Source: Arthrobacter sp. SX1312
Lineage (GTDB): Bacteria; Actinomycetota; Actinomycetes; Actinomycetales; Micrococcaceae
DNA: 64,000 nt
NCBI RefSeq assembly: GCF_002929295.1
Contig: NZ_PJIM01000002.1
Coordinates: 330,191-394,190, forward strand
Direction of reading: 5' to 3'
Shown: positions 1 to 7,072 of the stretch, in pieces
Layout: every line of letters begins with the position of its first letter
How positions within the stretch are numbered: the first letter of the stretch is position 1
The notes under the pieces: model-generated
The model's input: only the letters and a program-made list of their open reading frames with translations
Told to the model about the DNA's origin: nothing
Database searches by the model: none
Translations under genes and position numbers: made by a program

Positions 1-1
1 G

Positions 2-703
2 CAGACCTGGTTGTGGGCGGCCGGGCTGGCGCTGGACATCACCCTGACCTACCTCACCTCCACGGGCGGGAACTGGCGGCTGCCGTCGGCGGCACACTGG
101 ACCGAGCGTCATGGCCTGGTGGTCATCCTCGCGCTCGGCGAGTCGATCGTGGCCATCGGCGTCGGCGCGTCACGCGAGCCCGTGAGCATCCCGATCCTCC
201 TCGGCGCGGTATTCGGGATCGCCCTCTCCGTGTGCCTGTGGTGGCTGCACTTCGACGTCACCGCGATCGCCGCCGAGCACCGGTTCGCGGCGCTACGCGG
301 CTCTGAACGCATCTCGGCCGCCGTCGATGCCTACAGCTACCTGCACCTGCCCCTCGTGGCGGGGATCATCCTCTCCGCGTTCGGGGTGGAGGACGTTCTG
401 GCGCACGTCTACGCCACGGAGGACTTCGGCCTGCTCGGCTCCTTCGCGCTCTTCGGCGGGGCCGCCCTGTTCCTCCTCGGCAGCTCCGCCTTCTGGCGCC
501 GCATGGCCGGCTCCTGGAAGAAGCTGCGGCTCGTCGGCACCGCAGGCCTGCTCCTGCTCATCCCCGTCGCCGCCCCGCTCGCGCCGCTCGCGGCCCTCGC
601 CCTGGCGTCCGTGATGGCCGCCGCGCTGGTGGGTGCGGAGAGCGTGCTGGACGCCGGCGCGAGGGGGAGGATCAGGGAGCAGCACGCGGACGGCGAGCAC
701 TGA
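2..703 (+). CDS. Low temperature requirement protein A (LtrA) family membrane protein, 5' truncated
   Basis: The frame is open to the left edge, so the start lies outside the window and the first visible residues (QTWLWAAG) are internal. The family hallmark is the ERHGLVVILALGESIVAIG segment near visible residue 35-50. Six or more hydrophobic helices follow, and the protein ends in a basic tail (RGRIREQHADGEH). LtrA was named from a Listeria mutant unable to grow in the cold; its biochemical activity is unknown and a transport role is only assumed. The next gene lies on the other strand, convergent. Family assignment is firm, function is not. Confidence 0.85.
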   Translation, partial: QTWLWAAGLALDITLTYLTSTGGNWRLPSAAHWTERHGLVVILALGESIVAIGVGASREPVSIPILLGAVFGIALSVCLWWLHFDVTAIAAEHRFAALRGSERISAAVDAYSYLHLPLVAGIILSAFGVEDVLAHVYATEDFGLLGSFALFGGAALFLLGSSAFWRRMAGSWKKLRLVGTAGLLLLIPVAAPLAPLAALALASVMAAALVGAESVLDAGARGRIREQHADGEH

Positions 704-718
704 GCCGGGGCGGCGCTT

Positions 719-886
719 CTAGGCGTCGTGCCGCAGACCGTAGGCGGAGCTCGGCAGGGAGCCGACGCTCCAGTCGGCGTGTGACGCCGGATGATCCGAC
801 GGCACATCCGCGCCGACGGTCCGCAGGAGGTGGCGCACCAGGAGTGCGGTGAGGACGATGACCAGGAGAATCAGCAAGATGTTCAT
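719..886 (-). CDS. Small single-pass membrane protein, hypothetical (55 aa)
   Basis: The reading frame begins MNILLILLVIVLTALLV, one clear transmembrane helix at residues 2-18. A polar tail follows and ends in SAYGLRHDA. I chose the ATG at 886 because the hydrophobic helix starts immediately there; the longer open frame upstream has arginine-rich, non-protein-like composition. The ribosome binding site is weak. The gene diverges from the GlxA-type regulator starting at 968, so both could be controlled from the same intergenic region. I do not recognise the family. Confidence 0.55.
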   Translation of the reverse strand: MNILLILLVIVLTALLVRHLLRTVGADVPSDHPASHADWSVGSLPSSAYGLRHDA

Positions 887-922
887 GCATCGATGGTGAT
901 CCCGTCGGCGGAAGAAAAAGAG

Positions 923-957
923 TGGCAGAAACGACCCATAACGCTCAAAAGCTGCCA
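923..957. promoter_or_regulatory. Inverted repeat upstream of the GlxA-type regulator, candidate operator
   Basis: Six-base arms TGGCAG (923-928) and CTGCCA (952-957) form a perfect inverted repeat with 23 bases between them, about two helical turns. It lies between two divergent genes and ends 10 bases before the regulator's ATG. The spacing suits a dimeric AraC-type protein, so autoregulation is plausible. This is inference from symmetry alone; six-base arms also occur by chance. Confidence 0.4.
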
Positions 958-967
958 AACTTGAAGC

Positions 968-1987
968 ATGCTCACCAGGGTCGCCGTCATCGTTCTGCCG
1001 GGCCTCGCCGTCTTCGAGTTCGGCGTGGTCTGCGAGGTGTTCGGCGTGGACCGTTCGGCCCTCGGCGTAGGCCTTCCCGCCTTCGACCTCCGTGTCTGCA
1101 CGCCCGTACCCGGGTTGATCCGGACGGCGTCGGGCGTGTCCCTGCAGGTCGACGACGACCTCACCCGCGCCGACGACGCCGACCTCGTCATCATGGCTCC
1201 CTTCCCGGACGGCACAGCAGTGCCCGGCGCCGTCCTGGACACCCTCCGGTCAGCGGACCGCCGGGGTGCTCGCATCTTCTCGGTCTGCTCGGGGGCGTTC
1301 GCCCTCGCCGAGGCCGGGCTCCTGGAGGGCCGGTCGGCGACGACGCACTGGAAGTACACGAGGAGCCTGGCGCAGGCCTACCCGGGCACCCACGTGGACG
1401 AGAACGTGCTCTACGTCGAGGACGGCAACCTCCTCACGAGCGCCGGCACGGCCTCGGGGATCGACGCGAGCCTGCATCTCATCCGGAAGGAGTTCGGCCC
1501 GAAGGCGGCGACGGCGATCGCCCGCGGCATGGTGGTGCCCCCGCACCGCGACGGCGGCCAGGCCCAGTTCATCGAGCGGCCCATCCCCGCCGAATGCGGC
1601 GCCTCCATGGAGGAACTGCTGGTGTGGCTCGGGGACCACCTGGACCAGGACGTCTCCGTGGCGACCCTCGCCCAACGCCTGCACATGAGCGAGCGGACCT
1701 TCGCCCGGCGCTTCCGCGCGGAGACGGGCACGACGCCGGCAGCGTGGCTCACCGGGCAGCGCCTGCTGCGCGCCCAGTCGCTGCTGGAGGAGACGCGCCT
1801 GACCGTCGACGCCGTCGCCCGCGCGGCAGGCTTCGGCCAGGCGGTACTGCTGCGCCACCACTTCCAGAAGGCCCTGGGCGTCAGCCCCGCCGCGTACCGC
1901 CGCACCTTCCGGGGATCCGACAAGGGCTGCGACCTCGACCTGCACGAACTCGAGGAGGAGTTCGGCGGGCGGGTCCTCAGCCGGTGA
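968..1987 (+). CDS. GlxA family transcriptional regulator (DJ-1/PfpI domain plus AraC HTH)
   Basis: 339 aa with two domains. Residues 1-180 form a class I glutamine-amidotransferase-like (DJ-1/PfpI) domain with the nucleophile elbow FSVCSGAFALAEAG, Cys107 in the usual catalytic position, followed by TTHWKY with His127. Residues about 225-325 are an AraC-type double helix-turn-helix (MSERTFARRFRAETG and AGFGQAVLLRHHFQKALGVSPAAYR). Family members are usually sensors or activators of nearby catabolic or transport genes, with the amidase-like domain as sensor. No good Shine-Dalgarno sequence precedes the ATG. The stop overlaps the convergent transporter gene by 11 bp. The ligand cannot be told. 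Confidence 0.9.
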   Translation: MLTRVAVIVLPGLAVFEFGVVCEVFGVDRSALGVGLPAFDLRVCTPVPGLIRTASGVSLQVDDDLTRADDADLVIMAPFPDGTAVPGAVLDTLRSADRRGARIFSVCSGAFALAEAGLLEGRSATTHWKYTRSLAQAYPGTHVDENVLYVEDGNLLTSAGTASGIDASLHLIRKEFGPKAATAIARGMVVPPHRDGGQAQFIERPIPAECGASMEELLVWLGDHLDQDVSVATLAQRLHMSERTFARRFRAETGTTPAAWLTGQRLLRAQSLLEETRLTVDAVARAAGFGQAVLLRHHFQKALGVSPAAYRRTFRGSDKGCDLDLHELEEEFGGRVLSR

Positions 1988-2903
1988 CGCCCCGGATGAC
2001 GAGGAACACCACCGGTAGATAGGCCACGCCGGCGAGGGTCTGCAGGGTGATCGTCGAGGCCATGAGGCGCGAGTCCCCACCGAGTGCCCGGGCCATCACG
2101 TAGGCGGAGGACGCCGTGGGCAAGGACAGGAAGAGGATCACCGTGGCGGCCGGCTCTCCCGTCAGCCCGAGCAGCAGGCAGCCGGCGACACCGAGTCCCG
2201 GGAGCACCGCGAACTTGACGAAGGTGGAGAGCGCAACCGCGCCGAGGTTCCTGCCCATGCTGCGGAGCTCGAGCGCCGCGCCGACGCAGAGCAGGCCGAG
2301 CGGCAGCGACGCCGTGCCGAGGGCCCGCACGAAATCGTCGAGGCCGGGCGGCAGGCCGACGCCGGTGACGTTCAGCAGGATCCCGATGAGGCAGCCGAGG
2401 ATCAGCGGGTTCGTGGCGATGCTGCGGCCAGTGCCGCCGACGGTCAGCCGCTCGGCTCCGTAGCGTGCGAAGGCAAGCGTGCAGAGGATGTTCACGAGCG
2501 GTACGAGGACGGTGTTGGCGATGGCGGCGAGCGCCACGCCGTCGGCCCCGAACAGGGCGAGGGCGATGGAGAGCCCCAGGTAGTTGTTGAACCGGATGCT
2601 GCCCTGGAGCACGGAGGTGAAGGCGGGGCCGTCGAGGTCGAGGCGGCGCTGCGCGAGGACCAGTCCGAGCGCCGTGAGGAGCACCGACCCGGCGAGGATC
2701 GGCGCCATCAGGGCGATCGGCAGCCCGGCGAGATCCGCCGTCGCGGTGCCGTTGATGAACAGCGCGGGCAGCAGGACGAAGTAGCAGAGCCGTTCGGCGG
2801 GTGGCCAGAATGCGGGTGCGAGGAAGGCGCGGGCCCGCAGGCCGTAACCGAGGGCGATCAGGCCGATCACGGGGCCGAGCGCAGTGAGGGTCTGGGCGAT
2901 CAC
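1977..2903 (-). CDS. AEC (auxin efflux carrier) family transporter
   Basis: About 308 aa, with around ten hydrophobic segments in two halves. Typical AEC features are the N-terminal GPVIGLIALGYGLR, the FNNYLGLSIAL stretch, and SLPTASSAYVMARALGG near the C-terminus. AEC proteins export small organic acids or act as malate-type carriers; the substrate is not predictable here. I chose the GTG at 2903: it begins the first hydrophobic helix and lies 13 bases beyond the stop of the upstream esterase gene. The upstream continuation of the frame is an antisense-type shadow of that gene. The short gap suggests one transcript with the esterase. Confidence 0.85.
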   Translation of the reverse strand: MIAQTLTALGPVIGLIALGYGLRARAFLAPAFWPPAERLCYFVLLPALFINGTATADLAGLPIALMAPILAGSVLLTALGLVLAQRRLDLDGPAFTSVLQGSIRFNNYLGLSIALALFGADGVALAAIANTVLVPLVNILCTLAFARYGAERLTVGGTGRSIATNPLILGCLIGILLNVTGVGLPPGLDDFVRALGTASLPLGLLCVGAALELRSMGRNLGAVALSTFVKFAVLPGLGVAGCLLLGLTGEPAATVILFLSLPTASSAYVMARALGGDSRLMASTITLQTLAGVAYLPVVFLVIRGVTG

Positions 2904-2916
2904 CGGGCCGGGGCGG

Positions 2917-3558
2917 TCACCAGCCCCGCGCCTGGAGCCATGCGGCGGCCAGGCCGCTCCACTGCTCGGCGGTACCCTGTCCCTCCGCGAGTCCCAGGCC
3001 GTGCTCACCCTCCTCGAAGACGTGGAGGGCGTGCGGCACGGCCTGGGTGGTGAGTGCCAGGCCGAGCCGGTAGGCATGCTCCACGGGGACGGCCTCGTCC
3101 GCGGCTGTGTGCCAGACGAAGAACGGCGGCGCGTCCCCGGTGACCAGTCGGTCCAGTGAGGTCGCGGCGCGGAGCGTCCCGTCCGCCTCGGACCCGAGCA
3201 GTTCGTCCTGCGATCCGCGGTGCGTCGCGAGTTCCATGGACACCACCGGATAGCCGAGCACGGCGGCATCCACGCATTCGTCGTCGCGCGCCCCCGGGGC
3301 GAGCGCCGTGTGTCCGGCGAGATGCCCGCCGGCGGAGAAGCCGAGCAGCGCCACGCGGTCGACGCCGGCGGCGCGGACCCGGCGGATCTCGGCACGGACG
3401 GCGTCGAGCGGTCCGGGATGGCGGGTCTGGACGGGGTAGGCGAAGACGTCCGCGGACAGGCCGAAGGAGCGCAGCCGTTCGGCGACCACTTCACCCTCGT
3501 TGTCGGACAGCATGGTGTAGCCGCCTCCGGGCAGGACGATGACGTGGGAAGACTTCAT
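2917..3558 (-). CDS. Alpha/beta hydrolase, acetyl-esterase/lipase type
   Basis: 213 aa. An oxyanion-hole segment LPGGGYTML sits at residues 9-17 and a nucleophile elbow GFSAGGHLA near residue 74. An acid residue in AADEAVPVEHA and a histidine in EGEHGLGLAEG complete the triad in the usual order. This matches the small acetyl-xylan esterase/acetyl esterase (BD-FAE-like) group. No signal peptide, so cytoplasmic. It directly precedes the AEC transporter, a pairing that could handle an acylated small molecule, though that is inference. A 10-bp palindrome lies about 50 bases upstream of its start. Confidence 0.85.
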   Translation of the reverse strand: MKSSHVIVLPGGGYTMLSDNEGEVVAERLRSFGLSADVFAYPVQTRHPGPLDAVRAEIRRVRAAGVDRVALLGFSAGGHLAGHTALAPGARDDECVDAAVLGYPVVSMELATHRGSQDELLGSEADGTLRAATSLDRLVTGDAPPFFVWHTAADEAVPVEHAYRLGLALTTQAVPHALHVFEEGEHGLGLAEGQGTAEQWSGLAAAWLQARGW

Positions 3559-3605
3559 GCCCTTACCGTACTGCGGCTGCGGCCAGTGGGGCGCGACCGG
3601 TCACC

Positions 3606-3615
3606 TAACCGGTTA
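3606..3615. promoter_or_regulatory. 10-bp palindrome TAACCGGTTA upstream of the esterase gene
   Basis: A perfect palindrome 48 bases before the esterase start at 3558, in the stretch between that gene and the DUF4193 terminator. Position and symmetry suit an operator. A related TAACCGGTAT (read on the minus strand) occurs upstream of the DUF4193 gene. Ten-base palindromes can arise by chance. Confidence 0.3.
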
Positions 3616-3622
3616 ATGAAGG

Positions 3623-3650
3623 GAGCCCCCGGCCGGAGGGCCAGGGGCTC
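3623..3650 (-). terminator. Hairpin terminator of the DUF4193 gene
   Basis: GAGCCCC (3623-3629) pairs with GGGGCTC (3644-3650), and an inner GGCC/GGCC pairing lies in the loop. It lies 22 bases past the DUF4193 stop on the minus strand. There is no long T-run, as is usual in this GC-rich genome. Confidence 0.55.
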
Positions 3651-3671
3651 GACGCGCATCCGGAGGAGCTG

Positions 3672-3977
3672 TCAGCCCTCACACTCGGCGCAGTACTTGT
3701 CGCCGTTCTTCTCGCGCGCCAGCTGGCTGCGGTGGTGCACCAGGAAACAGGACATGCAGGTGAACTCGTCCTCCTGCTGGGGGATGACCTGGATCAGGAG
3801 TTCCTCGTGCGAGAGGTCGGCGCCCGGAAGGTCGATGCCCTCGGCGGTCTCACCGTCCTCGACGTCGATCAGCGCGGTCTGCGTGGTTGCGCTGCGCTGA
3901 GCCTGAATTGCCTCCAACGACTCGTTGGCCGGCTGGTCTTCCGGACGAACGCGCGGCTCGTCGTAGTCGGTTGCCAT
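3672..3977 (-). CDS. DUF4193 family protein with zinc-ribbon-like cysteines
   Basis: 101 aa, acidic N-terminal two-thirds starting MATDYDEPR. The C-terminal part carries two CxxC pairs (CMSC and CAEC) around FLVHHRSQLAREKNGDKY, the layout of a zinc ribbon. This arrangement defines the actinobacterial DUF4193 family; no function is established. A good Shine-Dalgarno sequence, AAGGAGA, lies 9 bases before the ATG. The gene is monocistronic: a hairpin follows it and its neighbours have separate signals. Confidence 0.9.
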   Translation of the reverse strand: MATDYDEPRVRPEDQPANESLEAIQAQRSATTQTALIDVEDGETAEGIDLPGADLSHEELLIQVIPQQEDEFTCMSCFLVHHRSQLAREKNGDKYCAECEG

Positions 3978-4053
3978 TACGGTTGATCTCCTTCTATGGG
4001 CGGGAATGACGCCCAGATGCCACTCTCAACCTCGGCAGAGGCGGAAGTATTCC

Positions 4054-4076
4054 ATATACCGGCTGCAATATACCGG
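4054..4076. repeat. Two direct copies of ATATACCGG in the DUF4193 leader region
   Basis: The nonamer ATATACCGG occurs at 4054-4062 and 4068-4076, a 14-bp period, in an AT-rich stretch 77-100 bases upstream of the DUF4193 start. It could be a regulator site or part of a promoter; I cannot place -35 and -10 boxes with confidence. Confidence 0.35.
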
Positions 4077-4676
4077 TTACGGATGGGACTTTTCTCCATG
4101 CATCCCCACCACGTCGATCTGAACTTCGTTGTGACGGAAGACCCCGGGCGTGATAGGCGGATCGAAGCGCGCGTACCGGGGTTCACCCCGCGGCACGAAG
4201 GCTGCCTTCTCCGCGGCCGCCAGCAGTCCCTCGAGGTGCCGTTCGAAGGACGCCCGGCCTCCGCGACCGGAGAAGGACACGACGGCGGCGGTGGCTGCCG
4301 GCTTCTCCACCACGCGGATGCGAGGGTCGTCGGGGACCGGCGCGGTGGCGAGGGAGACGTCGGTGGGCAGCACGAACGCCACGGTGTGACCGGTCGGCGC
4401 CCTCTGCCGGGTCACCGGGGCCGTCGTCGCCGGCTGCTCGGATCTCCCCTCCCCGTGCGGACCGGCCGCCTGCTGCGTCACGGGCGCCGTCATGGCGAGC
4501 TGCCGCCCTGCGGTGTTCGCACCGAAGATGTACGAGGCGAGCATCCGGAACGCCGCGGTGCCGGCGTCGTCGAACGCGGCCTCGACGTCCACCTCGGCGA
4601 CGACGTGCGCCGGGTAGGCCCGCAGTTCGAACCCCGGATAGGTGTCGATCAGGGTGTAGGGCTGCTGCTCGGTCAT
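4077..4676 (-). CDS. SOUL family heme-binding protein
   Basis: 199 aa with no signal peptide. The N-terminus YTLIDTYPGFELRAYPAHVVAEV is the standard SOUL opening (x-Y-x-G-F-E-x-R-x-Y), and AMTAPVTQQ is the family's M-T-A-P-V signature. A second TTAPVTRQ-like stretch follows. The C-terminal FDPPITPGVFRHNEVQI matches the family's closing strand. SOUL/p22HBP proteins bind heme or related tetrapyrroles; in bacteria the role is unknown. The gene stands alone between the DUF4193 gene and the glycosylase. Confidence 0.88.
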   Translation of the reverse strand: MTEQQPYTLIDTYPGFELRAYPAHVVAEVDVEAAFDDAGTAAFRMLASYIFGANTAGRQLAMTAPVTQQAAGPHGEGRSEQPATTAPVTRQRAPTGHTVAFVLPTDVSLATAPVPDDPRIRVVEKPAATAAVVSFSGRGGRASFERHLEGLLAAAEKAAFVPRGEPRYARFDPPITPGVFRHNEVQIDVVGMHGEKSHP

Positions 4677-4760
4677 GCCGGGGATGGTACGCCCCGATCC
4701 TGACCGTCGGCCGTCGTAGGGTGGGACCCGGACCCCTTCCCGAACCCTCCAGGAGCTCTT

Positions 4761-4904
4761 ATGGCATCGGCACCCGATCTCAGCGGCAGGACGGGCCCCG
4801 CAGCCACGGGTGCGCCCCTGGGGGTCGACGGTCGCAGCACCCGCAGCATCGCGCGCGCCCCGGACGCCGGCCGCAGGGACATGCCGGACGCCATCCTCCC
4901 GTGA
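4761..4904 (+). CDS. Candidate 47-aa reading frame coupled to the DNA glycosylase gene
   Basis: An ATG at 4761 is preceded by AGGAGC at 4751-4756, a normal Shine-Dalgarno spacing. The frame runs 47 codons and its TGA overlaps the GTG start of the downstream glycosylase (GTGA at 4901-4904). The peptide (MASAPDLSGRTG...MPDAILP) is proline/alanine-rich and matches nothing I know. It may be a small protein, or a leader whose translation delivers ribosomes to the glycosylase start. It could also be a decayed N-terminal extension of the glycosylase. Confidence 0.45.
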   Translation: MASAPDLSGRTGPAATGAPLGVDGRSTRSIARAPDAGRRDMPDAILP

Positions 4905-5770
4905 GCCGAACCGCGGTCCTCACCCCGAACGGGGCCCTCGCGGCGGGTCCGATGGCAGCGCTCCTCGCGAACCACGCCATCCCGGGGTGTGAGGTCACCG
5001 GTACGGGCACCAGCGGCCGCTCCCACATCAGGCTGCTGCCGACGCCGGGCGGCCCGCGCCGCATCGCGGTCACCATCCGGCCCGACGCCGTCGAGCTCAC
5101 CGCGGACACGGACGACGACGCCGAGTTCGCGCACCTCACGCGCACCACGCGCCGCTGGCTGGACCTCGACACGGACACCACCGCCGTCGAGCGCGCGTTC
5201 GACGCCGACCCCCTCCTCGGCCCGCTGGTCCGCCGACGTCCCGGGCTGCGCGCCGTCGGCTACCCGGACGCCTTCGAGGCCGCCGTCATGACGGTCCTCG
5301 GCCAGCAGGTCTCGGTCGCTGCGGGCGGCACCTTCGGCGGCAGGCTCGCGGCGGCCTACGGGGAGCCGTCGGCGTCGGGCCTGACCCTGTTCCCGACAGC
5401 CCGGTCCATCGCCGCCGCACCGCACGAGGAGTTGCGCGCCGCGGTGGGCGTCACCCGCACGCGCGCCGCGACCGTCCAGAACGTGGCGCGCGCCGTCGTC
5501 GGCGGCCTGACGCTCGATCCCGACGCCGATCACGCGCTGCAGCGCAGGGAGCTGCTCGCCATCCCCGGGATCGGCCCCTGGTCCGCCGACTACCTCGCGG
5601 TGCGGGTCCTCCGCGATCCGGACGCGTTCACGCCCGGCGACCTCGTGGCACGCCGCGCACTGGGGAACCCGAGCATCCGCGACGCCGAGAGGCTGTCGGA
5701 GGCCTGGCGCCCCTACCGCGCGTACGCCCTGTTCCATCTCTGGACGGCCGCCACCTACAGCGGACCCTAG
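4901..5770 (+). CDS. DNA-3-methyladenine glycosylase II, AlkA-type (HhH-GPD)
   Basis: About 289 aa from the GTG at 4901. An AlkA-like N-terminal domain (LLANHAIPGCE) is followed by the HhH-GPD fold: GYPDAFEAAVMTVLGQQVS, then the helix-hairpin-helix IPGIGPWSADY at about 221-231, and the catalytic aspartate in TPGDLVARRALG (Asp247). It excises alkylated bases in base-excision repair. The upstream part of the same frame is arginine/proline-rich and unlike protein, supporting this start. The stop overlaps the convergent PucR-type gene by 4 bp. Some actinobacterial AlkA proteins are fused to an Ada domain; none is present here. Confidence 0.85.
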   Translation: MSRTAVLTPNGALAAGPMAALLANHAIPGCEVTGTGTSGRSHIRLLPTPGGPRRIAVTIRPDAVELTADTDDDAEFAHLTRTTRRWLDLDTDTTAVERAFDADPLLGPLVRRRPGLRAVGYPDAFEAAVMTVLGQQVSVAAGGTFGGRLAAAYGEPSASGLTLFPTARSIAAAPHEELRAAVGVTRTRAATVQNVARAVVGGLTLDPDADHALQRRELLAIPGIGPWSADYLAVRVLRDPDAFTPGDLVARRALGNPSIRDAERLSEAWRPYRAYALFHLWTAATYSGP

Positions 5771-6975
5771 GAGTACTGGGCCGGGGCCTTCCGGTCGCTG
5801 CGCAGCGCGATCTCCAGTTCGAAGCGCACCTTCGGGTCCTTCAGGTCGTCGCCGAACAGCTCCCGCAGCTGCTGCACGCGGTAGCCGACCGTCTGCCCGT
5901 GGATGCCCAGCTCCTCGGCGATCGGCGCACGCTGCCCCCAGTGCCGCAGCCAGGCCAGCAGGGTCTCCTCGAGCTTGATGCGCTGGACGTCCGGCAGGAC
6001 GGCCAGCGGGGCGAGCCTCCTGCGGGCCAGCTCCCCGACGGCCGAGGGTTCGGCTGCGAGAACCACCTCGGTCATGTGTTCGTCCGCCCAGACGGGCGGC
6101 TCCTCCGCGCCCTCGCGCGGTGGCAGCATGGAGGCCGCCAGCACGGCCAGCCGCAGCGACTGCGCCACCTGGTCGAGGCCTCCCGCGGGCCCGATGGCCG
6201 CGCTCCGCCCGGTGAGCACGCGGTTCAGCTCGGCCCGCTGCCACACCCCCCGTTCGGGCACCAGGGCGACGGCGTCGGTCTCGCGTTCGACGACGATCGC
6301 CCCCGTCCCGAGCCGCTGCCGGATCCCCCGGGCACGATCCAGCGGCAGCGTCACCACGGCCACCTGCGCGGGAACGGCCCAGTCCGCGAGGGACGCCGCC
6401 TGCCGGAGCGCGGTCTCGTCCGCCTGCCCGAGCAGCAGCAGCTCCAGCAGTTCGGCCCGGCGTCGGTCCACGGCCCCCGCCCGCTCCGACTGCTCGAAGG
6501 CGTAGGCCTCCGCGCTCACGGCGGAGAGTTCGTCGATGTACGCCATGATCGATTCCCCGAGGTCCACCACCACGGCGGGGCCGAGGCCCTCCTCCATGGA
6601 GCGGCGCGACATCTCCCGGAACGTGACGCGGGCGCCCATCCGGTAGGCGCCGAGCAACGAATCCATGCTGCGACCCTGCCGGAACTCGCCGCGGCCCAGA
6701 CCCGCCACCAGCTGACGGCTCTGATCGGACAGCGCGGGCAGCCCGGTGCCCGGCAGTTCGAGGAACCGCTCGAGCGCCGCGGCCACGCCCCTGCGCAGGC
6801 CGCGACCGAAGTTCCCCTCGATGGGCCGGGCATACGCCGGGACCAGCTGCGGGACCGCCTGGATGATGGCCTCGACGAGGTCCGGCGTGAGAGGCCTCAG
6901 GCGGTCACTGACCTCCGGCGGGAGACCGAGCCAGGGCGGCGCCGGAGGAGCGGTCTCCAGCGTGTCAGAACTCAA
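5767..6975 (-). CDS. PucR-type helix-turn-helix transcriptional regulator
   Basis: About 402 aa. The C-terminal 60 residues are the PucR HTH (LLAWLRHWGQRAPIAEELGIHGQTVGYRVQQLRELFG). The N-terminal half is helical with a RsbT-co-antagonist/GGDEF-like look (GRSMDSLLGAYRMGARVTFREMS). I place the start at the TTG at 6975 because GGAG lies exactly 7 bases before it; the frame extends 15 codons further to another TTG at 7020 with a poorer site. The gene diverges from the reductase/desaturase pair and probably controls it, as related actinobacterial regulators next to desaturases are thought to do. Effector unknown. Confidence 0.85.
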   Translation of the reverse strand: MSSDTLETAPPAPPWLGLPPEVSDRLRPLTPDLVEAIIQAVPQLVPAYARPIEGNFGRGLRRGVAAALERFLELPGTGLPALSDQSRQLVAGLGRGEFRQGRSMDSLLGAYRMGARVTFREMSRRSMEEGLGPAVVVDLGESIMAYIDELSAVSAEAYAFEQSERAGAVDRRRAELLELLLLGQADETALRQAASLADWAVPAQVAVVTLPLDRARGIRQRLGTGAIVVERETDAVALVPERGVWQRAELNRVLTGRSAAIGPAGGLDQVAQSLRLAVLAASMLPPREGAEEPPVWADEHMTEVVLAAEPSAVGELARRRLAPLAVLPDVQRIKLEETLLAWLRHWGQRAPIAEELGIHGQTVGYRVQQLRELFGDDLKDPKVRFELEIALRSDRKAPAQYS

Positions 6976-7057
6976 GGAACAACTCCGATCTGTTTCGTCA
7001 AGACAATTCTTCTCCCTCAACTCTATGCCACGAGTGCAGAGGTTTAGCGGGCGAGGC

Positions 7058-7063
7058 TATATT
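7058..7063 (+). promoter_or_regulatory. Candidate -10 box giving a leaderless reductase mRNA
   Basis: TATATT at 7058-7063 matches the sigma-A -10 consensus in five of six positions and ends 9 bases before the ATG at 7073, so the transcript would begin at or next to the start codon. No Shine-Dalgarno sequence precedes the ATG, which fits leaderless translation. The -35 region (around 7035) is weak, suggesting an activator, perhaps the divergent PucR-type protein. Confidence 0.45.
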
Positions 7064-7072
7064 GTTGGTTCA

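Noticed and set aside
1977-3494. A single 505-aa fusion of esterase-frame sequence and AEC transporter
   Set aside because: The first 197 codons lie out of frame over the esterase gene and are Arg/Pro/Ser-rich; the transporter fold begins at the GTG at 2903.
4721-4900. A 60-residue N-terminal extension of the DNA glycosylase
   Set aside because: The extension is Arg/Gly/Pro-rich and unlike any glycosylase domain, while the other frame there has a start and ribosome site of its own.
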